DNA of 64,000 bases from JANXMY01 sp964251675. Lineage in GTDB: Bacteria > Armatimonadota > Armatimonadia > Armatimonadales > Capsulimonadaceae. The DNA is taken from NCBI GenBank assembly GCA_964251675.1, contig CAXUKS010000002.1:1-64000 (forward strand), in the 5' to 3' direction. The position numbers and the translations under genes were made by a program. Below are positions 40,618 through 49,161 of the stretch, one piece after another. The stretch's first letter is position 1; every line of letters starts with the position of its first letter. Below the pieces are notes generated by a model. The model was not told where the DNA came from and did not search any database. It saw only the letters and a list, made by a program, of their open reading frames with translations.

Positions 40618-40970
40618 GGAGTAACTCTCCTTGCGACGTGCTATTTGCACTGTCGTCCTGCCCTCACTGCCGGGCCGGATGTCCGGGCGCTCGTCGTCAG
40701 AGCGCGATAGGCTGACCGGTCCAGTTGGCTTTCTTCGTCCCCAAGTATCCATGTTGCCTTGAAGGTCCAAAAGCCGTCTGCTGCGGTCTCGCGTGTCGCG
40801 GTGTCGTCGGGCGCGGGGCAATCCCGCTCGTGTGCAGTGAACGCTGACAAAGTGCAGGCCGTCCTCCACCAGTGGAGGCGCGGCGGGTGGAAATCGAGAA
40901 GGTTTCTCTCTTTCCAAACCGTGTGACAACCAAAATCCCTGTTTGTTTCACGGCCAGGGGCTATTATGCA
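40618..40970 (-). promoter_or_regulatory. Long 5' leader of the SLH porin gene
   Basis: About 350 bases without a gene. A CATAAT hexamer (40963-40968, minus strand), overlapping the last bases of the upstream gene, is the best -10 candidate, giving a leader of roughly 340 bases. No known riboswitch was recognised. Ribosome site AAGGAG lies at the end. Confidence 0.4.
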
Positions 40971-41414
40971 CTATTTTTCGAAAAAAAGTTCAAAAAAGTC
41001 CTCGGCGATGATGAGAGCCGCATAATCGTCCACCGAAACTTCCGGGGAGCGCATCCCCGACGGCAGCAGACGCCGCCAGCCGGGGGCGGGAGTTTCAGCC
41101 ACATAGCGCCGCCGTGCCCGCTCGGACGTACCGTGTTCTTCTACCACGGTCAGCGGCATTTCCGGGAAGCTGCCCGCCAGCGCCCGCCGCAGCGTCGCGC
41201 TGTGCGTGGCATTGCCAATCAGCAGCCGCGTGATCTCCGGTCGCCGCCGTAAAAGCTCGCCGACCGCCAGTGTCAGCCGCTCGGTGGGGACCACCGCCCG
41301 CTCCCGGCAGATGGTTTTGCCGCCGGCGTCCGGGCCGGTGACGACAGCCAGCCCGCATTTGGCCCGTCCGGGGTCGATAGAAAGCAGGGTGATTGGTTCG
41401 GAGGGGGGAAGCAT
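40971..41414 (-). CDS. YqgF/RuvX-like RNase H-fold protein
   Basis: A 147-residue protein with the opening ITLLSIDPGRAKCGLAVV typical of YqgF/RuvX and RuvC-like RNase H folds, where the Asp (D14) is catalytic. A second acidic site is VVEEHGTSERARRRY and a third SVDDYAALIIAEDF. Family members trim pre-16S rRNA or act on branched DNA. It diverges from canonical YqgF (no LPLNMDGT motif), so the exact role is open. It is 6 bases downstream of the DUF3084 gene. Confidence 0.68.
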   Translation of the reverse strand: MLPPSEPITLLSIDPGRAKCGLAVVTGPDAGGKTICRERAVVPTERLTLAVGELLRRRPEITRLLIGNATHSATLRRALAGSFPEMPLTVVEEHGTSERARRRYVAETPAPGWRRLLPSGMRSPEVSVDDYAALIIAEDFFELFFEK

Positions 41415-41420
41415 GAGGGC

Positions 41421-42902
41421 CTACTCAGCCCCGCCGACCGGGCGCGGCTCGGGCATCAGGCGGGGGGCAGGGGCAGCCCTCACCCGCAGGCTCAGGCGCA
41501 GCAGGTCGGCGCTGTAGGTATCTTCGGCGGCGCTTGCCGTCAGACGGGCATTTGCGCCCGCTTCCCGGATTTGATGCACCAGTGCCAGCGACTCGGCGCT
41601 GTCAATCGGCTCGCCCACCTGCGGCTCACCCGACTGCGGATCGCGCAGCGGGATAAGGCCGCGCTGCAGGGCCGCCGCCCGCACCTGCCCGGTCAGAAAG
41701 GATTGCAGGCCGCGCAAAATGGCGTCCTCGCTCCCCGTGCCGTCCAGCGTGCCCTGGGCAATCACCTGGCCCTTTGGGAACACCAGCAGGTTGGCATAAG
41801 GCCGCAGGTCCACATGAACCGGCTCACTTTTAAACGTATTGTAGCGGGCGGCTGCCACCACCACGATGGACGGCAGGGTTTCGCCCTGCGCGGTGATGCT
41901 CTCGGACAGGCCCGTCAGCGCGGCCTCGCGGGCCGATTTGTCGTTTCCGACAGGTCCCCTGCCGCTTTCGCCCGGCGCGGGCACGATAATGGCGGGCGAG
42001 CTGTCCGTGCCGCCCGCGCCGCGCTTGCGGGCGGTCAGCTCCACGCGGTCCAGAAACACGGCCAGCGTGTGGTGCAGGTCCTCGAGCGGCTGATCGGCTT
42101 TGACCACTATCCGGCCCAGCTCTTCCTCGCGCCGCAGCACCAGCGGACGGCCTTGCGTGGCGGCCAGCGCGTCCCGCTGGGCCGAGTTCTGCCGGGCCAG
42201 CCGGATATTTTCCCGCGCCAGCTCGTCCTGCCGGATGCCAAGCTGCAGGACGCTCCGGCTTGCTCCGGCAAGCTGACTGTTGGCCTGCTGCACCTGCCGC
42301 CGTGCCTGCGTGACGCCCACTTTGGCCTGCCGCACCTGCGTTTGCGCCCGCGCCAGCTCGGTGCGCGTCGTCCCCAGTCCCCGCTTGGCCTGCGCCAGAT
42401 TGGCCTGCGCGTCGGCCAGTGCCCTTTGCCGATTGGTCAAAATCAGCCGCGCCTGTCCAAGCTTCCCGGCAACGGCGGCAAGAGCAGCCTGCCCCTTTGC
42501 GGCCTGCGCCTGCGCTTCGGTGGCTCTTTTTTGTGCGGCATCCGCATCGGTCTGTGCCTGCGCGGCCCGCTGACTGTCGGCGGCGGCCTGCCGCTCATTG
42601 GCGAGGCTTTGCCGGGTCAGCGCCTTGTTCTGGTTGGCTAACGCCTGGTTGGCGGTGATAAGCTGCGGCCCGCGCACCACCGCCACACTGAAGGCATGGT
42701 TGAGCGCCAGAAACAGCAGCAGTGTCAGCACGGCTACGCCGCCGCCGGACACCACGGTCCAGAGCATGGCCGTGTGCCGGGGCCGCAGCCCGAAGGACGA
42801 ATGCCGCTTTTTCCCGATATAACTGCCCAGCCGGTCTCCGGCGTAGGCGATGCCGCCGCCCATGACGGCCAGGACGAGGCCAAAAACGATCAGTGCGCCC
42901 AT
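41421..42902 (-). CDS. DUF3084 membrane/coiled-coil protein
   Basis: A 493-residue protein of the DUF3084 family, common in Cyanobacteria and Armatimonadota. It has two N-terminal transmembrane segments (residues 1-20 and 45-68) and the family signature SFGLRPRHTAMLWTVVSGGG. A long coiled coil of Ala/Gln/Arg heptads runs to about 250 and a globular C-terminal part follows. Family function is unknown, but proteins of this design often organise envelope or division processes. It lies downstream of lptF with a 35-base gap and may share its transcript. Confidence 0.85.
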   Translation of the reverse strand: MGALIVFGLVLAVMGGGIAYAGDRLGSYIGKKRHSSFGLRPRHTAMLWTVVSGGGVAVLTLLLFLALNHAFSVAVVRGPQLITANQALANQNKALTRQSLANERQAAADSQRAAQAQTDADAAQKRATEAQAQAAKGQAALAAVAGKLGQARLILTNRQRALADAQANLAQAKRGLGTTRTELARAQTQVRQAKVGVTQARRQVQQANSQLAGASRSVLQLGIRQDELARENIRLARQNSAQRDALAATQGRPLVLRREEELGRIVVKADQPLEDLHHTLAVFLDRVELTARKRGAGGTDSSPAIIVPAPGESGRGPVGNDKSAREAALTGLSESITAQGETLPSIVVVAAARYNTFKSEPVHVDLRPYANLLVFPKGQVIAQGTLDGTGSEDAILRGLQSFLTGQVRAAALQRGLIPLRDPQSGEPQVGEPIDSAESLALVHQIREAGANARLTASAAEDTYSADLLRLSLRVRAAPAPRLMPEPRPVGGAE

Positions 42903-42937
42903 AATACTTTCAGTTCAATCGGTTGACGGGAGGGGGC

Positions 42938-44134
42938 CTACCGCGACGCTTTCCAGATCAGCCCCGCCGCCACACAAAGTCCCAAAGCGTTCGGAACCCA
43001 CGCCGCCAGCAGCGGCGCGATGCCGCCGCCCTGCGCGATGCTGCTCAGACTCGTGTACACGACGTAATAGCCCAGCATAATAGGCAGGGCCAAGACGGCC
43101 CCGCCAAACCGCGCCTGCCGGGGTGAGCGCATCCCCAGCGGCGCTCCGACCAGCCCGAAGACCAGACACGCGAACGGGATAGACGTCTTAAACCACAGCC
43201 CCACTTCCAGATTGCGGACCTCTTTGCTATTACCGCCCTGCGCTTTTAATTGCCGGATTTGCGTTTGCAGATCGTGAAAGTTCAGCGTTTCGGGGTCCCG
43301 CCGCAGAATATCCATGTTGTCCGAAGTCTTATCCAGGTCATACGTCTGCCCTTCCGGGATCGCCATCTGCGTACCGGGAATGCCGCTGGACCCCAGAGAG
43401 GTCGTAGAGCCGTCAAACAGCCGCCAGTCTTTCAGTCCGCGCCCCAGCGACTGCGCCCGTGCGGCATAGGTGATGGCTGAGGGCTTGCCGTCAGCCGCGT
43501 AGACAGTAATCGTCACCTGCCGCAGCGTCTTGGTGACGGCGTTATAGCCCCGCTCTACGTGCACCATGATCTGAAGGTTGCCCTTGTCGTCGCGGTTGAC
43601 AAAGTCAAACGGCTTGCTCGTTTCGCCGAAAATCTGGTCCCGGTGATCTTTAATATCCGCCACCCGCGCATTGGCATACGACGCAATCCGGTCATTGAAC
43701 TGATACGAGACAACGCTCACCAGCAGGCCCAGCAGGAACACTGGAACCATCATGCGCGGAAACGAGATGCCGCCCGCAAACAGCGCCACGGCCTCGCTGT
43801 CTTTGGACAGCCGTTCAAAGCCGAGAAGTGCCGCCACCATCATGCCCAGCGGAAATGTCAGCGCGATAAAGCCGGTGAAATTCCAGCCCACGAACGCCAT
43901 CACAACCCAGAACGGGATGCCTGCCGACAGGAACCTGGCGGCGGCCAGCAGCGGCCCCGCCACCAGAAACAGCAGGGAAAACAGCGCCACGCCCAGGAAG
44001 AGCTTCGGCAGCAGCTCAATCAAAATCAGCCGGTCCAGCAGCGGCAGCCAGCCCAGCAGGTCCAGTCGGCGGTGCGGGGCCGGGGCAGGCAGATGCGTGG
44101 GTTTTACCGGCGGAACCGGAACAGTGGTTGCCAT
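42938..44134 (-). CDS. lptF: LptF/LptG-family LPS export permease
   Basis: A 398-residue permease of the YjgP/YjgQ family. The first transmembrane helix is preceded by LDRLILIELLPKLFLGV, and about six helices occur in two groups of three around a large periplasmic beta-jellyroll (about 120-310, IMVHVERGYNAVTKTLRQVT). The motif GFERLSKDSEAVALFAGG is the coupling helix contacting the ATPase. With LptB it extracts lipopolysaccharide from the inner membrane. It starts one base after the lptB stop codon, strong evidence of one complex. Only one permease gene is present here, so it may form a homodimer or have a partner elsewhere. Confidence 0.88.
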   Translation of the reverse strand: MATTVPVPPVKPTHLPAPAPHRRLDLLGWLPLLDRLILIELLPKLFLGVALFSLLFLVAGPLLAAARFLSAGIPFWVVMAFVGWNFTGFIALTFPLGMMVAALLGFERLSKDSEAVALFAGGISFPRMMVPVFLLGLLVSVVSYQFNDRIASYANARVADIKDHRDQIFGETSKPFDFVNRDDKGNLQIMVHVERGYNAVTKTLRQVTITVYAADGKPSAITYAARAQSLGRGLKDWRLFDGSTTSLGSSGIPGTQMAIPEGQTYDLDKTSDNMDILRRDPETLNFHDLQTQIRQLKAQGGNSKEVRNLEVGLWFKTSIPFACLVFGLVGAPLGMRSPRQARFGGAVLALPIMLGYYVVYTSLSSIAQGGGIAPLLAAWVPNALGLCVAAGLIWKASR

Positions 44135-44135
44135 G

Positions 44136-44924
44136 CTAGTCTTCTCCCGGTGTCCCGCTCAGGCCACGCCGCCGGGTGGCGGCGGCTTGCAGCAACTCGG
44201 AGAGGGCCGTGCCTTCGCCGAAATAATACTTGCGGGCGATAGGGTCCTCACTCAGCTCATCCGACGTGCCTGCGGTTTTGACCTCGCCATCCGAGAGAAT
44301 ATAAGCCCGGTCGGTGATGCCCAGCGTGGACAGGACATCATGGTCGGTGATCAAAACCCCGATGCCTTTGGCTTTGAGCTGCCCCACGACTTCCTGCAAT
44401 TGTTCCTTGACAATCGGGTCAATCGCGGCGAACGGCTCATCCAGCAGGATAAACGACGGGCGGGTGGCCAGCACGCGGGCGATCTCCACGCGCCGCCGCT
44501 CGCCGCCGGACAGCGTCCGGGCGTTGGCATTGCGGTGCTGCTCCAGATTGAACTCGCCGAGCAGTTCGTCGAGCCGCGCCTTGCGCTCCGCCCCGGAAAG
44601 GCCCGGCTGCATCTCTAAGATCAGCGCGATATTCTGCGCGACGCTCAGGCCCCGGAAGACGCTTTGTTCCTGTGCCAGATACCCCAGCCCCCGCCGTGCC
44701 CGCTGATACATCGGCAGCCGCGTGATGTCCGAGTCATCGAGCCGCACCCGCCCGCCGTCCGGTTTGACCAAACCCACCATCATATAGAACGACGTGGTTT
44801 TGCCCGCCCCGTTCGGCCCCAGCAGGCCGACAATCTCGCCCGGCGCGATCTGGACGGACACATCGGAGACGACCTTGCGGCCTTTGTAGGTTTTTTGCAG
44901 CCCCTCGGCCCGAAGTGTTGGCAT
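44136..44924 (-). CDS. lptB: LPS export ABC ATPase LptB
   Basis: A 262-residue ABC ATPase. Walker A is GPNGAGKTT, the signature LSGGERRRVEIAR, Walker B FILLDEPFAAIDP and the switch His is in ITDHDV. GLGYLAQEQSVFRGLSV is the LptB-specific Q-loop region. The ATG at 44924 (MPTLRAEGLQKTYKGRK) is chosen over the longer frame. LptB powers LPS transport through LptFG and the periplasmic LptCA bridge. It is followed by lptF and preceded, across a repeat, by two LptA/LptC-like genes. Confidence 0.93.
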   Translation of the reverse strand: MPTLRAEGLQKTYKGRKVVSDVSVQIAPGEIVGLLGPNGAGKTTSFYMMVGLVKPDGGRVRLDDSDITRLPMYQRARRGLGYLAQEQSVFRGLSVAQNIALILEMQPGLSGAERKARLDELLGEFNLEQHRNANARTLSGGERRRVEIARVLATRPSFILLDEPFAAIDPIVKEQLQEVVGQLKAKGIGVLITDHDVLSTLGITDRAYILSDGEVKTAGTSDELSEDPIARKYYFGEGTALSELLQAAATRRRGLSGTPGED

Positions 44925-44953
44925 GGTCCTTGTGTTTTCCAGGTAAGCCTTTC

Positions 44954-45040
44954 GGAGACCTACCTTCCTCCCTATAGGGAGGACCCTGCGAAGCAAGGAA
45001 GGTAGGTCTCCTGCTCCCCCATTATTGGGGGCGGGGGGCC
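44954..45040. repeat. Family B palindrome plus family A half-element
   Basis: GGAGACCTACCTTCC...CCCTATAGGG...GGAAGGTAGGTCTCC at 44954-45011, followed by CCCCCATTATTGGGGGCGGG at 45015-45040. It lies in the lptA-lptB gap. Confidence 0.88.
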
Positions 45041-45042
45041 TC

Positions 45043-45609
45043 CTACGGCTGCGGTGTCACCACCGCCCGGCCCGGCCCGGTTTCAAGCTGCGGATACTTT
45101 GTTTTGTCCGGCCCGAACAGCAGCGTGGCCTGATCGGTGGTCCCAATCGCTGGGCCTATCGAAAAGCCAGACTGGGTGCTAATCTGGACATGACCGGTGA
45201 AATCAATCTTTCCGTAGCCGGACCGGGCGGCATCCGGCAGGTACACGGCTTTGTCGGCCAGAATATGATACGCGGCTTTGGCTTTCCCCGTCACCGCATC
45301 GGTGCTGCGAATATCTGCTGTCACCTGTTTTCCCGGCGCGGCGACGGCGACCGCTTTGGTCAGCGTCGGCGCGGCTCCTGCTTTTGTCGTGGGCGTAAGC
45401 GTGGCTGTGACTGTCTCAGCAGACAGGTCGTAGCCGGGTGAGGTTATCTGCACCTGCCCTTTCATTGTCAGTCCGGACGGCGTGTAGACGGCGCTGGTGT
45501 GCCAGACCAAATTGACCTTGCCGTCGCCCGCCTGCGCGTTGGCAGCGGGCGTGGTCAGGGCCAGCAGAGAAACAAGCAGGGCGGACGCCAGCAGAAACGA
45601 TTTATTCAT
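45043..45609 (-). CDS. Periplasmic OstA/LptA-like protein
   Basis: A 188-residue exported protein with signal peptide (MNKSFLLASALLVSLLALTT). The ATG at 45609 starts the signal; an upstream ATG overlaps a repeat. The mature part holds OstA-type strands: VNLVWHTSAVYTPSGLTMKG, GYGKIDFTGHVQISTQSG and an end TKYPQLETGPGRAVV. LptA-family beta-jellyrolls form the periplasmic bridge carrying LPS. Its position directly before lptB-lptF supports this. Sequence divergence means it could also be LptC-like. Confidence 0.68.
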   Translation of the reverse strand: MNKSFLLASALLVSLLALTTPAANAQAGDGKVNLVWHTSAVYTPSGLTMKGQVQITSPGYDLSAETVTATLTPTTKAGAAPTLTKAVAVAAPGKQVTADIRSTDAVTGKAKAAYHILADKAVYLPDAARSGYGKIDFTGHVQISTQSGFSIGPAIGTTDQATLLFGPDKTKYPQLETGPGRAVVTPQP

Positions 45610-45620
45610 AAAAGCCTGTG

Positions 45621-45709
45621 TCACGGGGCTGAACCCCCATACTTCGAAAACTCTTCGCCCGCGAAGGCGGGGGCTTGCCTTTTTAAAGCATGGGGGTTCA
45701 GCCCCGTGG
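45621..45709. repeat. REP-type element family C inside the lpt cluster
   Basis: CACGGGGCTGAACCCCCATA...CGCCCGCGAAGGCGGGGGCTTG...GCATGGGGGTTCAGCCCCGTG, filling the gap between the two LptA/LptC-like genes. Confidence 0.9.
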
Positions 45710-45721
45710 CCCGAATACTCC

Positions 45722-46279
45722 TCACAAATTCGCCGATGCCTGGCCGGACCCCATTGACACCGACTGCATCTGCGTGTTGGCGACCATCGACGGCCCCGTC
45801 AATCTCGCCCCGGTTTTGCCGTCTTTGTAGACCACATGGCCGGTGGCAATGATTTTGTTCTGCCCGGCGTACCACACCATCTTGTCCGCCGTCAGGGTCG
45901 TGCCGGGATTGGTCAGGGACCTGGCGACCACGCCGCCGGTGGCAGTCACAACAACGGTGCCCAGGCGGCTGGACGCGACGGCCTTTGGGGCAGTGAGAAT
46001 GGCCGATGGTACGCCGAGCTGATACAACTGGGCGTAAACGCCGATCAGAGTTCCGCCGAAGCCGCCTCCCGTGGACGTGCCCTGAATGGAGCGGGCGTGA
46101 ACCATGAGCTGCAATTTGCCGGGGCGTTTTGGGTCCGGGACCGTAATTACCGGCCCCTGCACGCTTGCGCCCAGCGACGGCGGCTTGGTGGGCGCGGCCA
46201 AAACCGAAGATTTGGGAACAAAACACAGCGGCAGGGCAGTCAGCAGGCACAGAGCCGTAGGGCAAAAAAATCTCTTCAT
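45722..46279 (-). CDS. Periplasmic LptA/LptC-like protein
   Basis: A 185-residue exported protein with signal peptide (MKRFFCPTALCLLTALPLCF). The final third, TTLTADKMVWYAGQNKIIAT, then GHVVYKDGKTGARLTGPSM, is the OstA/LptA strand pattern (ligand-lined jellyroll). The N-terminal third resembles the less conserved LptC part. It lies first in the four-gene cluster running to lptF. The ATG at 46279 is six bases after a TATACT box, so the transcript is probably leaderless. Confidence 0.68.
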   Translation of the reverse strand: MKRFFCPTALCLLTALPLCFVPKSSVLAAPTKPPSLGASVQGPVITVPDPKRPGKLQLMVHARSIQGTSTGGGFGGTLIGVYAQLYQLGVPSAILTAPKAVASSRLGTVVVTATGGVVARSLTNPGTTLTADKMVWYAGQNKIIATGHVVYKDGKTGARLTGPSMVANTQMQSVSMGSGQASANL

Positions 46280-46285
46280 AACACT

Positions 46286-46291
46286 AGTATA
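46286..46291 (-). promoter_or_regulatory. -10 box of the lpt cluster (leaderless start)
   Basis: TATACT on the minus strand, with exactly six bases between it and the ATG at 46279. The same spacing occurs at 4023-4028 and 31607-31612. No convincing -35 was seen. Confidence 0.6.
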
Positions 46292-46442
46292 CGCGCAAAC
46301 CGGCACGAAGAGTTTAACATAGTTTGCCTGCCTTTTCAATCCCCACGCTTCCGAAGGCGGCAGACTGGCCCGAAAGCATGGTAAAATAGAGCGACAGCAG
46401 ACAAACGATTTGAAGAAGATTTTGAACACGAATGGAGATACT

Positions 46443-47378
46443 ATGGCGCGTGCAGTGGTAACCGGCGGGGCCGGATTTTTGGGATCGCATCTGTCCGATC
46501 GGCTTCTGGCCGAAGGCTACGACGTTGTTGCGGTAGACAATCTCGTCACCGGCAGCGAGGACAACATCGCGCATCTGCGGGATAATCCCCACTTTGAATA
46601 CATCAAGCAGGATGTGATCCAGCCGTTCACGATTGACGGCCCCGTGGATCTGGTCTACAGCTTTGCGTCTCCGGCCTCCCCGGTGGACTATCTGGAGCTG
46701 CCGCTGGAGACCCTGCTGGTCGGCTCGGCGGGCGTGCATAACACGCTGGAAGTCGCCCGCATCAAAGGCGCCCGTTTCCTGCAAGCGTCCACCTCGGAAG
46801 TCTACGGCGACCCGGCCGTCCACCCGCAGCCGGAAGAATACTGGGGCAATGTGAACCCCCATGGAACCCGCGCCGTCTACGACGAAGCCAAGCGTTACGC
46901 CGAAGCCGTGACGTTTGCGTACCGCCGCAAGTTTGGTTTAGATGCCAAGCTGGTTCGCATTTTCAACACCTACGGACCCCGGATGCGGATCAACGACGGG
47001 CGCGTCGTGCCCGCGTTTATCTCGCAGGCCCTGCGCGGCGAGCCACTGACGGTGTTTGGCGATGGCAAGCAGACCCGCTCGTTTTGCTATGTGTCGGATT
47101 TGATTGACGGCATTTTTAAATTGTCGGTTTCGGAACAATCTGGCCCTATCAACGTCGGAAACCCGACCGAGCGCACAATGCTTGAGTTTGCGTCCAACAT
47201 TATCCAGGCCACGGGAAGCAAAAGCGAGGTCATCCACGTTCCCCTGCCGACCGCCGATGACCCCAAGCAGCGCCGCCCGGACATCACCAAAGCGCGGACC
47301 CTGCTGGGCTGGGAGCCGAAAGTCGCCCTGGAAGACGGGCTGGTGGATACCATCGCGTATTTCAAAACGAAACTGTAA
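46443..47378 (+). CDS. UDP-glucuronate decarboxylase (UDP-xylose synthase) type epimerase
   Basis: A 311-residue extended SDR. GGAGFLGSHL (residues 8-17) binds NAD, YDEAKRYAEA holds the catalytic Tyr-Lys, and IFNTYGPRMRINDGRVVPAF plus FGDGKQTRSFCYV are the hallmark blocks of UDP-glucuronate decarboxylase. The reaction makes UDP-xylose from UDP-glucuronate for surface polysaccharide. The ATG at 46443 has GGAGA six bases upstream. A TAAAAT box at about 46382 is the likely -10. It precedes rpoN by 120 bases. Confidence 0.88.
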   Translation: MARAVVTGGAGFLGSHLSDRLLAEGYDVVAVDNLVTGSEDNIAHLRDNPHFEYIKQDVIQPFTIDGPVDLVYSFASPASPVDYLELPLETLLVGSAGVHNTLEVARIKGARFLQASTSEVYGDPAVHPQPEEYWGNVNPHGTRAVYDEAKRYAEAVTFAYRRKFGLDAKLVRIFNTYGPRMRINDGRVVPAFISQALRGEPLTVFGDGKQTRSFCYVSDLIDGIFKLSVSEQSGPINVGNPTERTMLEFASNIIQATGSKSEVIHVPLPTADDPKQRRPDITKARTLLGWEPKVALEDGLVDTIAYFKTKL

Positions 47379-47498
47379 TTCCCCTCCGTCCGATCCTGTT
47401 CCGCCCTATGCACGCCCTCCCGTTCTGCCGACAATGAGGACAGAAGAACGGTAGTTGTACTTGCCGAAGTCACACTCACCGAGAGGCCATCCGTACCC

Positions 47499-49100
47499 GT
47501 GCAGTTACGTCAGGAGAATTTACAGAAGCAGAGTCAGGCGCAAAAGCTCGCGCCGCACCTGATTCAGGCCAACGCTCTGCTGCAATGCTCCACCACGGAG
47601 CTGCTTCAGATGATTGAGCAGGAACAGCAGGAAAACCCCGCGCTGGACAGTCTCGATGACCGCCCGGACGGAAGCGAATACGGCTGCCGCCTGTGCCCCG
47701 GCAGCCGCATCGGCTCCTGCGCCCATTGCCCCTTCAGCCGCGACTCGCATCCGCTGGGGCAGGGGCTGGACGGCGACGGGCCGGGCGCGACTGACGATCT
47801 GGGGCCGTCACTGGCCGAAACGCAGTCTATTCTGGCGGCACGCGGCGAGGAAACCGCCGAAGACGAGCGCCTGGCCGCCCGCGCCGAAAACGAGTTCGGG
47901 CAGTTCAGCGACGGCAGCGAGGCCGTCGATTTTGACCCCCTGCTGCTGGCCCGCACGGAAACCTCTCTCTCCGAACACCTGCTCATGCACCTGCGGGCGA
48001 CCTCGCACACGCCGGAAGACTATCAGGTCGCCGAATATCTCGTAGACAGCCTGGACGAGCGCGGCTTTCTGCAAGTGGATGTCGATGAAGCCTGCGCCGT
48101 CCTGCGCGTGCCCTGCGCCCTGATCACACGCGGCGTGGAGCGCCTTCAGGAATGCGACCCGCCCGGCATCGGGGCGCGTGACCTGCGGGAATGTCTGCTG
48201 CTGCAAATGCGTCACCTGCGCGACGAGGAAAGAACCGATGGTGCGGGCGAGTCTCTCTTTGACCCTATCGCCTACCGGCTCCTGTCAGATCACTGGGAGG
48301 CGCTTATTCAGCGCCGCCACGGCACGCTTGCCCGCAAGCTCGGAGTCCCGTCCCGCCGGGTGGAGGCGGCCGTGGCTTACATACAAAAGAAGCTCAAGCC
48401 GAACCCCGCCGCTGGCTTTCGGATGCCCTGGGACCACCGCCTGAACAGCCAGAGCAAGTCCATTCGCCCGGATGTCATTATCAAGCGTGGCGTGACGGGC
48501 TTCACCGTGGAAGTGCTGGGCTTTGAAAACGCCAGCCTTCAGGTGAATCCCTACTACCGGGGCCTCTACGATGCCATCCGGGACAGCAAACTCACCGGCG
48601 ACGTCCCCCACGACGGCGGCGTCCGGCTGACCCTGGACCACCAGAAACACGTTGTCGCCTATGTCGAGCGGGCAACGATGTTCCTGAAAAACTTGCAGCA
48701 GCGGCGGCGCACCATCCAGAAAATCACGCAGGCGCTGATTGAATGCCAGCAGGGTTTTCTGGAAACCGGCCAGCGGTCGTTTTTGCGCCCGCTGACCCGC
48801 ACACACCTCGCCAAAATGGTGGGAATGCATGAGTCCACCGTGTCCCGCGCCCTGCTCTATAAATTCGTCCAGCTCCCCACGCAGGACGTGGCTCCGTTCG
48901 ACATCTTCTTTGAGAATGCCGTCACCGTCAAAGGAGCAATTGCGTCGCTGATTGAAGAAGAATCTCCAGACTCGCCGCTGAGCGACCAGGCCATTGTGGA
49001 TGCGCTCCTGTCACGCGGCCAGACCGTCGCCCGCCGCACCGTGGTCAAGTACCGCGAAGAAATGCGTATTCCCGCCTCCTACCTGCGCCGCCGCCGATAA
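47499..49100 (+). CDS. rpoN: RNA polymerase sigma-54 factor
   Basis: A 533-residue sigma-54. Region I (MQLRQENLQKQSQAQKLAPH) is the activator-responsive Gln/Leu-rich segment, and the core-binding domain follows. The RpoN box is ARRTVVKYREEMRIP at the end, with a SHTTVSR-like HTH (GMHESTVSRAL). Start is GTG at 47499. The acidic region II carries an unusual Cys cluster: C63 and C66 in YGCRLCPG, C74 and C77 in SCAHCPF, and H84, a probable small metal-binding knuckle. Sigma-54 promoters (GG-N10-GC) in this window were not searched systematically. Enhancer-binding activators are not in the window. Confidence 0.93.
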   Translation: MQLRQENLQKQSQAQKLAPHLIQANALLQCSTTELLQMIEQEQQENPALDSLDDRPDGSEYGCRLCPGSRIGSCAHCPFSRDSHPLGQGLDGDGPGATDDLGPSLAETQSILAARGEETAEDERLAARAENEFGQFSDGSEAVDFDPLLLARTETSLSEHLLMHLRATSHTPEDYQVAEYLVDSLDERGFLQVDVDEACAVLRVPCALITRGVERLQECDPPGIGARDLRECLLLQMRHLRDEERTDGAGESLFDPIAYRLLSDHWEALIQRRHGTLARKLGVPSRRVEAAVAYIQKKLKPNPAAGFRMPWDHRLNSQSKSIRPDVIIKRGVTGFTVEVLGFENASLQVNPYYRGLYDAIRDSKLTGDVPHDGGVRLTLDHQKHVVAYVERATMFLKNLQQRRRTIQKITQALIECQQGFLETGQRSFLRPLTRTHLAKMVGMHESTVSRALLYKFVQLPTQDVAPFDIFFENAVTVKGAIASLIEEESPDSPLSDQAIVDALLSRGQTVARRTVVKYREEMRIPASYLRRRR

Positions 49101-49161
49101 CGACTCCGGCGAAAAACAGCCACATCGACCGAAAAACCTCCAGACAAAGCAAGGTCATCGC

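Noticed and set aside
38578..40710. 710-codon plus-strand open frame opposite the SLH porin
   Set aside because: Antisense to the porin, whose SLH, coiled coil and barrel, ribosome site and terminator are all clear. The antisense protein has no domain.
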